From NCBI GenBank assembly GCA_936440205.1, contig OW387139.1, forward strand, positions 1,291,596 to 1,355,595: a stretch of DNA of 64,000 bases, in the 5' to 3' direction. Position numbers and translations under genes: made by a program. Positions within the stretch are counted from its first letter, which is position 1. Each line of letters begins with the position of its first letter. Below, in pieces: positions 12,301 to 27,300 of this stretch. The notes beneath the pieces are model-generated. The model was not told where the DNA came from. It searched no databases and worked only from the letters and a program-made list of their open reading frames with translations. This stretch comes from Lepidonotus clava (Eukaryota > Annelida > Polychaeta > Phyllodocida > Polynoidae).

Positions 12301-15300
12301 ATTATCGTTAGGAAGTTCCCCTCTGCACACGTGCTGTTGGCGAGGCTGTCCATCCATGGTGACCTTACTACAATCTGCACCACGTACATCTGTGCTTGGT
12401 CTGCTGGAACAGCTGGTACAAAACCATATAATGAATACACTGCCAGAGAGTGATCAGACTGGTTTTGGTTTGGAAAGGGGCCTACTATTGAATACATATA
12501 TATGTCATGAGGGGTTAAGGGGTCTTCTTCTAACTGTGCATATGTTTCTATCAATGTCTAATGTTCACTTCAGCTCAATGGGAGTCTGAATGTTTTAAAA
12601 GTGCACATACATATTCAATGGAAGAACCCGTAGCAATCTTTATGTTACAGCTTTTTGTGTGTAGAATAATGTTCTCCAGTTGCATTAGAGCAAAGGGATG
12701 TCACATACTATGAGTAGGGTTCAGAATTTAAAACCTCAAAATAGCTACTACTTATATTTGTCTGTTTGACCCTGTCACCAACTCTGACCACCCAGCGAGC
12801 TGACTCTGACCACCCAGTCAGCCCACTCCAACTGCCCAGTCAGCCCACTCTGACCACCCAGTCAGCTGACTCTGACCACCCAGTCAGCCCACTCCAACTG
12901 CCCAGTCAGCCCACTCTGACCACCCAGTTGGCTGGCTCTGACCACCCAGTTAGCTGAAGCCCCCTACCCACTAAACAAATTTTCCTAAGTAAGCTGACTG
13001 ATTGGTGCTAGAATCGGTGAGTTATTCTAATAGAATTAGATAATTTGAGGGCTGATTCAGATCACCCATCAGTATGTAATATTTAAAAATACATGCTTGA
13101 TACAAGTCAGTGCTAAAATTGGTGTCTCTTCTAGAAAAGTTATCCAACTTCAGCATTCCCGAGTCGGACAACTTTAGTGGGGCTTGCACTAAAGACCCAG
13201 TAAGCTAACTCTAAACATCCAGTCGACCAACTCTGACCATCCAGTTGGCTGACTCTACCTTAAAAAGAATATGTTCTTTGTTCTTAATGCTAATGTACAG
13301 TAATGCAGACTCACCACTGCATATCCCTAACAGTGTGTTTTGTGGGTATGTTTCCAGACATCGACAGCGGTTGATTGACTCCTTTTCTGAAAGTGAAGAA
13401 CACAATGTTTTGTAGAAGTAAACATGTCTTAATGTATTAAATCTACAGCAGGGAACTAAGTATATTATGTCAAGTCTATGTTCAAGTTTAGGGCTATAGA
13501 GTGCTTTGTGGGGAAGTATGAACGGTATAAACTTTAAAATCATAATTGATTTTACGACTTTTGAGAGTCAAAAACATCAAAAACTTCAAATCATGATTAC
13601 GCCTAGAAATGACAAAAAGCATTAACACAACCCAATCAATGTTGATGTGATGTTTATAGATGGTTCAGTACTTCAGTAGAAGATGGTTTTCTTCCATTTT
13701 AGATATTCTATATCTTTCAAGAAATAGAAGTTAACCCTTGACATGTTTTAATTGCTTGTCATTACCATATTATGACAGACTTGATTGTTAGAGATCAAGT
13801 ACAAATGTAATTTAATGTATGCAGGAGGGATTTCATACTAGTTGTAACTCTTAAATTGTATTATTAAGAAAGATATTTTAACTTTACTCGGTCATGTTTC
13901 AGACTAATGATCTCATGTTTCTGTGGTTAGCTATATGATATGTAAAGACAAGTTAACTGTAGGGAGCATCTTATCTTAAATTTAAGTTGTGAGAAAGACA
14001 TGATCTTGTTGGTGAGGAAAGTAGCTTAGATCAGGCTATACCATCAATTGTAACATTTCTGATACAGGGGCAGATCCAGGGGTGGTCCAGGGGGTCTTGA
14101 CCGCCCCATCCTTTTGGGAGGCCTAAACTTGCCAAAAAGAAGATAACGTCGGGCATGTGTGCACAAATGCACATGGTTTTAGTACTCGAGTTCCAGTCAA
14201 GAAGAGAAACATATATGTCTGCAAATTAAGTTCACAACACCAATATTCCCTGGTAAGTTATACCTACCCTGTGCAGACAGCATGGACATATCAGTAACAC
14301 ATTGTCCCAGTTTGTTGTTGGTAAAGAGAGTGGGGCTCAACATGGAGTAAAGTCCAGGCTCTATAAAGCTGCACACCGCAGCACGGTCTGGGTCGGTCAG
14401 GACCTCCAGTGAACACCTCCAAAGCGTATCTATTGGTCTGAAACAGGGGGTTAAACACTTCATTAAAAACTACATACAGCCCACCGTCTCCTGATGTTCT
14501 TATAGTGTCAATAAGAACTGCATGAATAATGTTTGATAGGACATCATTACCCCACCCTGGACAAAGATGATGGATGGCAGGCTTGGGGATACAAGCATCT
14601 ATGGTAAAAAAAAGTTTATATATAAGAATGATGATAGTGTGACGTTCTCTGGTAAGTCGGGGTTGCCGATTCTTACAACAGAGGAACGTGGGGGTTGTTC
14701 GGGTCTCGGGGCGGACGGGGAATCCGGGCCAAGAACCGAGATGTGTTTCTAGAGTCGTGCCTCGCGCACGAGGGGGGGGGCTGAGCGAATCGGTCGGGAA
14801 TCGGCGCTCGATGTCAAACGGAGGACTGCGGGGAAGGGAAATTATGGTAGGGGTACGGGTCGGCCGGGGTTCGTCTCGCTCTATCTCCCAGACCAGCATT
14901 CACCCCCACCGGGCGGTCCACCCCACGGTTCCGGTCCGCGGGGGCGACGGGCCGACGGTCGCCTATTGTTTGGTAGCGTGGGGCCGAGCCTGCCGCGCCC
15001 TCGTCCCCGCGGACTTCGTTCCTTCGTCCCGCTCTCCATGTCTTCGTGCCATGCTACGCCTCGGTCTCCGGGACTGCTTCGGGCCTTCGTGCCTTACTTC
15101 GGTCCCTCGTTCCTCGTTCTTCGGGCCGTCGGGCCCCTGCCCTATGTTCCTACTATTTATCTCGAACTTCGACTGTTTTACCCTAACTTCTGGTTAATTA
15201 CTCGGATCGGCTCATCTTTAGCGGTTGTTTCAGGAAAGAAGACACGTCTGGACACCAGGAGAACTGTTAAAGAACTCTGTTTATTCGGGCCTCACCGCCC

Positions 15301-18300
15301 CTTTATATACTCTAGAGGTCAGCCCTGATTGGCTGCTTTCGGTCACGTGATCTACAACTGACGTCACTTCCGGTTTACATTTTCCGTTTCCGGTTTACAT
15401 TTCACTTCCGGTTTATATCTTTCCGGGTTTCGTTCTTTACATTTTCGTTCCTTACATATTCGTTCCTTACATATTCGTGCCTCTTTTTCGGGCTTTTTAC
15501 ACTTTCGTTCATTATTACATATTCGTTCTTTTACATATATTTCGTTCTTTCACACTTACGTTCTTTACATATATACCTTTTTATAATATTACCTTATTTT
15601 CTCTTATTTTGACCTCTACATATTTTGGATGAATAGCCGTTCATCACAATAGTAAAAATGGTAAATATGTTGAATGATATGATTCGATGAAATGATGTGG
15701 GTGGATGGGTAACATATAATAAGAGATATGGCAATGGGGGTGTGAATTGTGGAGGCGAGAGAGGGGGTGAATGTATGAGAGGGGGATAGTGTGGTGGGTT
15801 GTTGGTAGGGGGAGTAAGCATAGATAATATGGATGAATGGATTTGCCCTTGGGGCGGCAATGATATCGCCTGGAACCTTAGTTTAATGCAAATACCATGC
15901 AGTTAAGTCTTAATGATTATATTTAACTATATTTTATTTAACTTTTAGCCAACAACCAGGTATATAATACCACACAGGGTAATGATATAGAAAGCACATT
16001 AGAACATACATATGCCAGGTGCTGTTTTGACCTAAATAAAAATCTAACTTTCAGTCTTCTCACATAACCTAGCACAGACACCACCAGGTCATGTTTCATG
16101 TACCTTAGGTGGTATTCCTTTAATTATATAATTATATATTCATAGCTACCTGATGCAGCATTATATATACAATAGAATACGTACTACAATTAATATGACT
16201 GATAATTCATTTTCTTTGGTGTACTCAATCTTTATATTGTCCATCCAAGGCATTCATGCAACCTGTGTTGCAGCAACATTCCCTATAGTTATGGTTTGGT
16301 TCTTGTTGCATTGTTTCAATGGTACCCAGTAACGTTTTTAGAACCTAATGGTGCAACGTCGAAATACTGTGAAATTATTGTAACATTCTTCTTACATTCT
16401 TTCAGTAAAATGATATATTTATAAAGCACTCAGTTTAAGTCTCAACCTAATGTAAAATAATGTGAATATTACGTGAAAATTACCAAGAAATAGACTTATC
16501 GATAAAGCCTGGTTGAACAATGTGCTTATTAGATTGCTAAATCGCTAAAATATTTAATCACTAAAAGCCACTTACCCACACGTACTCCGAGCCACTGAGG
16601 CTACGATCCTGGTTATATTAATCCCTGTAACATCTATGCTGAAGTTACTCAAGAATTGGGGTATATAGCTCTCAACACACGTGTCAAAGGATGGAGTGGG
16701 CAGCTGTCTCTTTCTACGGCTTACCGGAGGTTTAAAATAAAGTCCAGGGTCCAAAATACATCGCAATACAGCTGCAGAATAAAGGGTAGTTTCACACTGG
16801 TTGTGACTGTAAGATTGTATCTGTAGTTAAGATATTTAGACTTTTTCAAGGTTGAGTTTCAGACTTTTTGATCGTATGTTCCTGTTGTTTTCTACATATC
16901 TTTAGAGTTAAGATTTTTGATAATTAAAAACACCTTACCTTAAATTTTGTGATACATTTAAGATACACCTAGTGTGAATTACAACCTAAGCACACAAATA
17001 GGACATGCTTCTGGGTCCTGTCTCATAACAAACCTCCATTGCAACATGATTTTATGTTTGCCTACGAAAATTGTATGGGAGTTGGAAACTACCTTAAAAT
17101 TGCGTTTCTTGGCAAAACTCATGTATACCTCAAACTCTTGTAAATCAGCCTTGTAAGTCTACCCCAAACTCGCATACATCCATACAAACTCACATAACCA
17201 AAAAGGTGATTGTAACTGTATAAAATGCAAAACTCTCATAACAGGATGGAGGTTTGTTCTGAAACAGGCCCCTGAATAGGCACTCTCATTGAAATCAATA
17301 GTAATACTAGTGATGACTGTTTCTATGAACATGTGTTAGACATGGACACAAAATAAAATGCACTGCTGAATGCTTCAAATGTTTTGTTAGTTAACAAATA
17401 ATATAGATTAAAAAAGTGATTAAAAGAAATGGTTAAAAGAGTGTTGTTGATCTTGAAAATATAGGAAATAATTGGATCATTCAAAGATTGTAATGCAAGT
17501 TGGCAAAAATATTATAGGCTATGCATAGAATTATGTATACTTAGATATATATGGACATATATATTTGTAATACGCCAAGGGTCAGAAAGGTAATTTATAG
17601 CAATAGATCATAATGGTTCAATGGTTCATACATATATACAATTATGACACTAAACACAGCCTAGAGAAAAGAAAACAAGTACTTCTAGACAAACTTACTT
17701 GTTCCATTACTGTAACAATTGAAGAATTCTAGTATAGCATTAACATTTTCATTCACAAGTCGATCAAACCCAGAACAGTCCAGCGATGTGTTTCTGTAGG
17801 AGGCCAGCACTTGGAGGACACAGTCTCGCGCGTCACCTGCAAGCCTGTAATCAGAAGTCATTGTATTGGCAAATGGAAATTAAACTATACATTAGGATAT
17901 ATCTAGCCAGCATATGTGATGAAGATGAATTAGTGCCTAAAAGTAGTATTTAGGAGTAGGAGCAGTGCAATGAAAATGGGTTTAAGTAGGTCACCTAGAC
18001 AGTTTGACCTAGATAAACCCAAAAATAGGTTCATGGTTTAATCTAATGAAATGAAAACTAGGTCATGACTATTCTGAATCTAGGGAGCAGTCACGTGACA
18101 TTTAGGGGACGTTCAGGGGTGCCGAGATTAGAATTAGAACAGAATTTCTCAGAATTTTACATTAAAATGTATAGGATATGGGACCTCAGGAGGTCCCATA
18201 ACAAAATCACAAATTTCTGCCGTAAAATTAGCAAAATTACACAAAAATACAGAAGTTAGAAATGCAAAGTTACATATCTGTATTTTGATTTCCGTAATGT

Positions 18301-21300
18301 TCACGATAACAATTTCTTAGTTTCAGGGATATAATTGCATTTTCCATAATTTTCATACAAGATTTTAATACTTTCTCATACATTTTCAGTAAGTATGATA
18401 GTAATTTGGCTTTGTAAGTGACATTAGGAATTCAGTAAGTATCCGGTATAAAATTAGAAGTATTTCTCTCATTGCCACTACTAGTTAGGATATCCTGGCT
18501 TTGAGAACTAGTGGAAACTGATGAATAACCCAAACTAAAACTAAAGATATTAACATTGATGGGGTATTTGTGAATATTGTTATTGGCCTTCCATTAAGTA
18601 AGTTCACGCTTTATCATGCAGTTTATAACCTATACCCCTCATTGGTAATTGGTGATGCGGCTTGTGTGAATTCAATGGGAATACCTTATTTGGCTGATGT
18701 GCGCATTAGATCTATATGTTATTCAGATCACTAGATCTGTATGTTATTCAGGATTCCTGAACCATACCTTCACCTTTATCATGCCTTTCCAGAAACTCTC
18801 ACAAACCGGAGGGCAATGGAGAGCAGCAATGCTTGTCTGTGAATGGTAATGCTAATCTTTGTGTTGCCAGTACAAAATTTGTCTGCATAATATGGAATAA
18901 ATGAACAACAGACCACTGGTGGCCCACCCACCTGCAGAAAGTGCCGAAGTTCATGGCCAACTCGGCAGTGTAGGTGTCTTTGAATTCCTGTAGCAAATCT
19001 CTGCCGGGAAAGTAAGTCTCTACATTTTGAAAGGAATCTAATCGGTTGATGCAATCTATAATGTCTAAGACTGCAGGATGGGTGGCAATTCCATAGGGTA
19101 GATAGGGTACTGTAGGGTCATAGACGAGTGGCCTTGCTAAACACTCAATGGGGTCTGCAAAGAAAAGTAGTGCTAACATTTCAGTCTTAATTTTTTTCTT
19201 TTTTTTTCAATTTCAGTAGTATTTTACCCTGGGTATGGTTCAGTTCTTGTAAGAACTGGTTTTCAAGATTGACCCAGCATTCAATTACATAAAAAATCAA
19301 ATAAATAAATTTTAGTGAGTTGTCTTAGATGATACTAAGGTAGATAATAAAACTTATGGTGGGTGCCATATTATTTAATTTAAGATACACAAAATTAATG
19401 AGGACTATATTACTCACTGCCCTTTTTCATTGTCACTAAGTAACCCGATAAAGTTTATAGCTTCAGTAGGCGCTAAATAGATTACAAATACAGTCAGATG
19501 TAATTTAGAGGATATGGGGTTTTATATATTAATTTGTTTATTGACTTTTTTGTTTCTTAACATAGCTTAAACTTTCGCAAAATCAACATCCTACATTGAT
19601 TATTAAATTATTAGCCCAACTCAACGTGTTTTGTTTATATTTTGTTATGTTCTCTCTTCAAGCAGACCCAGGAGGCATTGATAGAAGGTTATCATCTTAT
19701 TGTTCATCTTAAAGTTTTGAACAAGGAGTCCAAATGTATATTAGATATCAAGCATTGATCTAGAGTAACCCCTAAAAACTTATATGATTTAGTGTTAGAT
19801 ATTTTGTGCTAAGATTGGTGTTGCTTATACTTGGATGATTCTATGTTATCTAACTGATATAGTTCTTAGTCTCGGTTGCGTCTTATTGGGATATATCCAA
19901 TGTTTTGTCAGACTGCGTGATGTTAATAGTAGGTCATCTACTCGCTTGCAACTTGATGATAATAACATTAGCAGTCTCGACTAGCATATGTCTGTAGATA
20001 GATAATTATGAGTAAATAGATGAAGACTGGCTTGGGAAAAAATTTATAATATTTTTTACTATTTAATTATGATAATGATTTGCCCAATTAAACCGGGGGC
20101 TAAATAGTAATAGTTCACCACCACCTAAATTGTGAAATACATTAGATGAAGGGTGGGTGGGAGGCACTGGTCCAACATATGGTATGTCCAGCCGCCAAGT
20201 GGCGAGTGGCGAGGGAGAGTTATTTATAGTCCACGCTGCAAATGACCCACAACTTGGCGGTCAGGTTGTTTACCCATTAGCAGTCTCAACTAACATATGT
20301 CTGTAGGGTCGGGCCAGACTTAGGTCGTGACATGAGGGGAGAGTAGTGGACCCACGTAAAAGGTGGGCTAAGAAAGGGGCCTATCAATGCACCTTCCGCT
20401 AACTCCTTGTCTATATAAGCCATGACCTTGTCTGGGTATGCATCAGCTGAAGTATGGTTGTAGTCCGCACTCGAGGACGGGCGGGTTGGGCCATAATACT
20501 GCGAGTGGAACCCATACTGTACTCCATCCAGCACCCTGACATCCTGAGGGTGACCCGTTGCCTTGCATAGCCAGCTCTCCATGTGAAGTCTGCTCCTTTG
20601 CAGAGTCAATCTTACCTTGTGCCATCTTCCATCACAATTGGTCATATTGATTAGGTACAGTCTTTAGCTGTAGGCTATTCAAAATAGAGTTCATATTCAT
20701 CAAGCAGATGATCAATGTACATAAAACGTCTTCTCTCTTGTTCTATCTCTTTCTAGCCCAACCTAGCCCAGCCTAGTTTCTTTCTAGCCCATCCAACAAC
20801 CATCTCGTAGTCTAAGTCCAAAGCCTTCCTAATCACGTGCACCCTAATTGAATCATGCTCAATTTGGGCAACAAATAAAAGTGCTTCCTCCCCAATTTCT
20901 TTTTTGGCAAACTGTTGGTCATACCAGGTTTTCATTTCTCACTGAGATTTCTGGAGATTTGTATGAGCTAGTTCTTCTGATGCATAAGTCTGGGTCTAGT
21001 TACCTCTATAAAATGTATCATATCACCAGGATCATCCTTTTCAACCCATGCCTCTTTTACAACAGAGAGGGGCCCGGGACCACTTATCTGCCAACCATAT
21101 ACCAACTCAAAAGGTTAGAATCCCTTGCTAGTTTCTGGTACTGTAGGTGAACAAAACATAGGGCAACAATCTGTCCCAACTATGACGATCATCATGGATA
21201 ATGAGTCTTGGCATGTTTTTCATTGTCTGATTTCACCTCTTAGGCCATTTGCTGCCTGATGGTAAGGTGTGTTTGATAACTGCTGAATTTGCAGGGATTG

Positions 21301-24300
21301 ACTGTAACACTGCCAGTGCATCTGACATGCAACCAGTTGCCTACTGCCAATCTGGGCAGGATACACAAACATTTTCAGATCTTTGTAAACAAATGGCCAA
21401 AAGAAATGGGCCAGCAACTGTTCATGTGTCTTTTCCACCCTGAGGTACCCTGCTAGAGGTATCGAATGTGCCATGATCAACAAATCATTGTGGCAGCATT
21501 TTGGGACAACCAGTTGATATACCTTTCTATCTCCCTGTTCTTGTATAATAGACTTCCTGTGTGTCAAACCATTTTTCAAGAAAAAAACTACCATCTCCCT
21601 GACTATCCAGGGATGCCTTAGATCAAACACATTCAAGTGTTTCATCTTCTTGTTGATACTCAATCAACTGTTCTCTACTCAAATTCAGTGACCCATTGCT
21701 ATCTTTCTGATCCCTCTTTTTTGTCACTTTCTGGTTCATCTGGTTCATCTAGAGAGTAAATGGAAATTGGAATGGACCAAAATATTTGTGGGACAGGCTC
21801 CTCATACATCCTCTTAAAATTTGTTCCTCGTTCTATGTAGTGTGTTTAGGAATCATAAAAGAACATCTGTTGGGCCCTCCATATCTATTCTACAAACAAA
21901 AAGTCCATTATTTCTTTCCCTGTGTACTCACTAATGGAATTTGTTGTTCCACAGTCCAAAATCTCTAGGACGGATGTGGTAAGTTCCTCCAGAATGTTCT
22001 TCATGCCCTTTCCACATGCCGCCTCCACCAGATCAAATGCACAGTTCAGAACCTCCGATACCATTCTGTAATTATAGATGAGGCTTGATGGAGGAATTGA
22101 AATAGCTGACTGGGACAAGGTTTGCAGGATGGTATTAAATAGTAGGTCAAATGTATAATCTTACTGTGTTTCTACAATGGAAAAGTGCAACCTGTTGAAA
22201 GGACACCTGGAGATAAAGGTAATGTATGTCTTTTGATCTTAATAACGAATTAGAATGGTCATAATATGGTACGTCTATAGGTTATGTAGATCCAAAATCG
22301 GCAAAAAGTAAGATATTCTTGCATAGTTTATATCATAAAAACATCTAAATAAAATTGTCTTTCTGTTACTGTACATGGGAAAAGTCACTTATCCAAAGGG
22401 GAATAAATGTCATATGCTAAATGTTTAGAAATTCTTAAATGTAGATACGTGAACCAAAAAATATCTAAATGAAAAGGAATGTAAAAGGAAACCTGAGTTT
22501 AACCTTTCTTGTTTAATAGACTGTTAATTCTCATAAATAAACTTCATATAATGCTTATCATTTTGCAAGAGACATTAAGAATACACATCCATTGATGCAA
22601 GTGTTTCTTACGGGCATATTAGTGTGGGGTTGCCAAGGATATCGAATGCCACATCCAGAGAAGTGAAGTTCATGACTAACTCGGTCCCTGTTTGAACAAG
22701 GCACTGTCCATAGGTTGAGTTTCCATACATAACAGCATTGTAGATTTCAGTCAGTTGTGTCAGCGCGCACGGTGTTGTACATGGCAAGAACTCTGTGTAG
22801 AAAAGAGAAAATGTTATATCAGTTGACAGTTGAGAGATGTACCACAGTGGTCATTTTAGCCCATTACGTTATATGGTCTAAATGTATCATATCATAGATA
22901 TTTTTTGCAATATGCACACACACACATGCACACTCACACACACATCAGTGTACCCCAGGGTCTTGAATTAGGTCCCCCATGTTTAATTCAAAGTTGTTAG
23001 TTATTTTTCCTCCGCTTATTGATATGCTAAAGTTCAGTGGGTAATCCCGCATGATCTCAGGTTGAAGATGAAAGTGTGGTTCCTTTCTAGAAAGGCTGGA
23101 CATAACTATGTAAAATTCAAGAATTGTGTCCCCTATTATAATTATTTTGGATATAGGAGATTGTCTCTCAGTCCCACCCTATTCTACTTGATTAAACATA
23201 AGCTATTGTCCTTTTGCAATGTTTGAACTCAGAACCTAGTCTCTCTATGATTAATATTTGATTGTATGACCTAGGCAATTCACATCTATTTCAAGGATGT
23301 AAAGCAATGATAAAAATGTACCCAGTAAGATGGGTATGTCTGTGTGTCCTTCTCAGTGTGGTCACTATGGAGCAGCAGGCCATGACCCAGGAGCAATTAG
23401 ATGGACATTGACAGAGACATTGGTATACTTGGAAAAAACATCTACGCAGAACTTGCAATGCATCTTTAGATAAATAAATAGAGGTGTATGTGTGTTTACA
23501 ATACACTTATCCATAATTGCTTATTCATAAAATTACATTTAAGTTTAATACAGGAACATCATATTTGATATTACTCTCAATATCAATGTCATCATACATG
23601 TTGGGCCTGCACAGCCATAAAGTTCATAAATGTTGTAAATAGAACATTTACCATGAAGGGTACGCTTCAGGGTGTCCAACAAAATGGGTATGCCTGGCAC
23701 CTGCAGATGGAAGGAAACAACAGTCAGTATAAGGTGGAATTTTTCCCTAATGACATTCAATTAAGGTTACACTGTTCCAAATTGATTTTGTGTACATAGA
23801 CAATATAGACATAAGACTGCAGAAAATAAGCATTTCCAGAGAAAACAATCTCTAGATAAAACAAGGCTGTTTGTGGAAAAAGTGATAGGCTATATCTATT
23901 TAACAGAAAAGGTAGAAGAAGGAATGGTCACCAACATCCTATGAGCACTAACAAAAGGGAATTTAGAATAATAGATGGACCTGAATGATAAAATGACTGA
24001 TAAGTTTAGAATATATACCTATAGGACTGCATCAAGGGGAGCTGAGACTGTCATCAAAACTGATGTATGTAACTGTATGGCAGTGTCACCTACCTGGGCA
24101 GGTACTGTGTCAGGAGTAGAAAACATCAATAAAGGGGGTAATATATAAAGGCAGTCAAAGTGTGATAGCTGGGGAGAGTAAATGACTGAGCTGGGTGGAC
24201 TTAGTCACTGCTGGTGGCATTTCATGGTGACCACAAGTTGTAATGGGAGAAACACCTTTGTGCAATGTATTTTGAGGTCCATCTTTATTGGTGGATTAGG

Positions 24301-27300
24301 AACATATAACATAAGAGTGAGGAGACTGCTATTGTGATTGACTAGGACTATGCTCCAATGGGTATTATACCAACATCACTGAAGCTGAACTAGATCATGT
24401 AGCACAATATTTGTACATCCATCTTTCTGTGGATTCTTGATAAACAATAACAGATTACTCGAAAGCATGAAGTAACATGAAGAAACCGTTCATTATATGT
24501 GCCAGATAAATCATTCAGTTTATCTGGATATAAATTCCAGATAGGTTCTATCCCCACACTGCACACTGCTGCCACCTGGTGTATCAAAACTATGTCTTGT
24601 ACCAGTTACAACTTGACCTACATATTCATAACATGCCGGCAGCAGGTGAGAGAAGGCTTTGTGTGTGTGTGTTTTTTTTTTTTATGTTTATTAAATAGGG
24701 GCATGTTTTGCTCGACTTTGCCTGAACCTGTATTTACTGTCTGTGTCTTATTTACTCACCGTTCAGTATTTTTACTCCCCACTATAAACAATAATACTCA
24801 AAGACCCAATATAGTAAAGGTCAAAAGCCATGTCACCTGTACATGTCTGATGTTGACTCAGCAGAGCCCCGACCTAATCAATAATGTAACTGATGCATTA
24901 TAGTATAGCCTTAAGGCCATTATTTCTTTCTGCTGTTGACCGCACTGAGACTTAACCTTGTTATTGCTATAACTGACCTATGGTAAAGATCAAAGGCTTT
25001 TATTACTGTGTAACATTGGCTCTGTACAAAGAGCCTTGACCAACTTAATGACATCACTGTTGCATTACAGTATAGCCCTAAGGCCATTATTCCTTTCTGA
25101 TGTTGGCTCCACAAAAAGCCTTGATCTAGTTAATGATGTAACTGACCCGTTACAGTATAGCCCAAGGGCCATTATTCATTTCTGACGTTGACTCTATAGA
25201 GATTTGACTTATAAAGGTCAGGTGGGCAAATAGCGGACTTAAAAATAGTTTTTCTTGACCATCCTTACTAATTTTAGAATAATTTTTCATGTAATTTGGC
25301 TACAATATTGAATGATATATCAATTTAAAGTTATAAATTTACCTGTTTTAGGGGTGCAACAGATCAAAAGCCTAAATGGAATGTTTTCCTTTTATAGAAC
25401 TATATGGAACCTAAAATTTTATAAAAATTCAATATTAAGGGCTATAGAAATATTTTCTAATCATTCAAATTGTTCATACTGCCTTCATTTTCAAAAATGG
25501 TCTGCAATAGGATTATTTTGATATGCTATTAGAATCAGGGCCTATCAAAAGTTATTCAGTTTTGAATGCTAAAAATAAAAGTCCCAGAAACCAACTTTTT
25601 TGCCCAGTTACCAGACATATCAAAACATTAGATCAAACTCCAATAGGCAAATTGGGCTCTATTTTTCTTCATACATTCAGATAAAAGTTATATTTGTGTG
25701 TAGTATTTTGAATATCAAATAACTATATTAATCAGGTACATTGGGTGGAATGATTTATTTAGCTTGTAATGTTTAAACAAAGAATAATAAGATATGAGGT
25801 CAGTGAGACATTATCTATTATATTGAATTTTGAAACTGTCTGAGGCTGTCATGGCAGTGCCAAGCTCAAGTCAATGTATATTTTCAGGATTTTATTTCAA
25901 AAATTGTTCAAAATTATTTAATCATAAAGGTTAGCAGACATGATGTTGCCTGAAGAAATATTATATATTATTCTAGGTATGATTTATATATTGTGTTACA
26001 TATATAAATCCTAAAGAGTATATCCAAATAATGGTCAAAAATTGTTGTTTTTAAGCAAAACTTGGCTTCCAACATGTATAGTTGGTCTTCTCTTAGGCAC
26101 GGAATATATGTTGTATATATTTGTCTTATTCTTTTAAAGGAAATTGTTATTTTATCACATCTTCTAAGTGAATTCTTATATGTTATAACACCTTTTTAGG
26201 TGACACCTATTTAGGTGACAACACAAAATAGGTTACTACCCAAGTTCCCTAACTGCCTGCCTGACCTATTATTAATGACCATATTACCTGTCTGATGTTG
26301 GCCTCATGAAGAGAGGCAGCAGACAGAGTCGCGGCGTAGGTCAGAGATGCAATGGTCACTTCTTCTGATGGAGGGGCCTCGGTAGCTGAAGCACCAACCA
26401 CAAGTAGCACTGATTATTTAAATTTAAACAAAGACAGATGAACTGATATTAATATAAGAAGATCCGAGGGGGTCATCTGAGAATGGCAGGACGACCTGAA
26501 GGGGGCCGTGACGGCCCCCCACAGAGGGTAGTCCTGCCATCTGATGATGAGCCCTAAGGCCCTTCACAATACTGAAAAAAACATAGAACTCATTCTTCTT
26601 TCCTAGCACAACCTCATGCATAATGCGACGATCTCCGTGGAGTAGAATCCATATTTATAAGCACATTTCAGAATTTTTCACTGAATATTTAAAGATTTTT
26701 GTGATTTTAATTTCTTTTAGACTTTTAAAGAGCATTCAGCAAATTTCTTATTGCATTTATTTTAGTGTTATAATTTTTCAACTGTTCTGCTTGTGATGTC
26801 ACATACAGACAAATGCCCTGTGCAAGGTGCATCAGCTGCAAACAGGAACCAGTCTGTAGAATTTACAAAAATATTCATAAAAAAGAAAGTATTATAGGTT
26901 CACAAGCAAAAATTCGTTTGATAACTCTCATGGCGTTAAGGATCATAAGAATCTATCATTTTATAGTCACTCCCTTTAAGATTTGCCATCAAATCATGCT
27001 TTTTTGGATCATGCCAGAACAATTTTTCTGAACCAAGGAGCAGTACGTACATGATATAAGGCAAATTATTCTACCTCCCACTTGTCGTCGGAGAGGGAAA
27101 TAAAAAGAGGGTTTGTATACAAACAACTGTAATATGCAGCTCCAGTTGTGAAACTTTTTACTGTTTGTATATGTATAATGGTTTCTCTTCTTTCTCTCAT
27201 CATATGTTATACTCTCCTGGCACCAGAGTAAAAAATGTATAGTACTCACTGAATGCCAGAACCGGCTGAAGGAACACGAAGAAAGCAACGACGGGCGTCC

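Larger units (their letters stand above)
1..19573. repeat. Segmental duplication, copy A (exons 8-18 of gene A)
   Basis: This stretch is collinear with 49957-61946, introns included. Similarity starts at about base 1 and is last seen near 19573, at a run reading TTTGTTTCTTAACATAGC. Copy A is longer because of the LINE with its foldback insert and the solo LTR. Confidence 0.9.

Noticed and set aside
14688-15328. GC-rich open frames of 120-169 codons on the plus strand
   Set aside because: They lie inside the solo LTR, are made of R/U5 and U3 sequence, and match no protein pattern.
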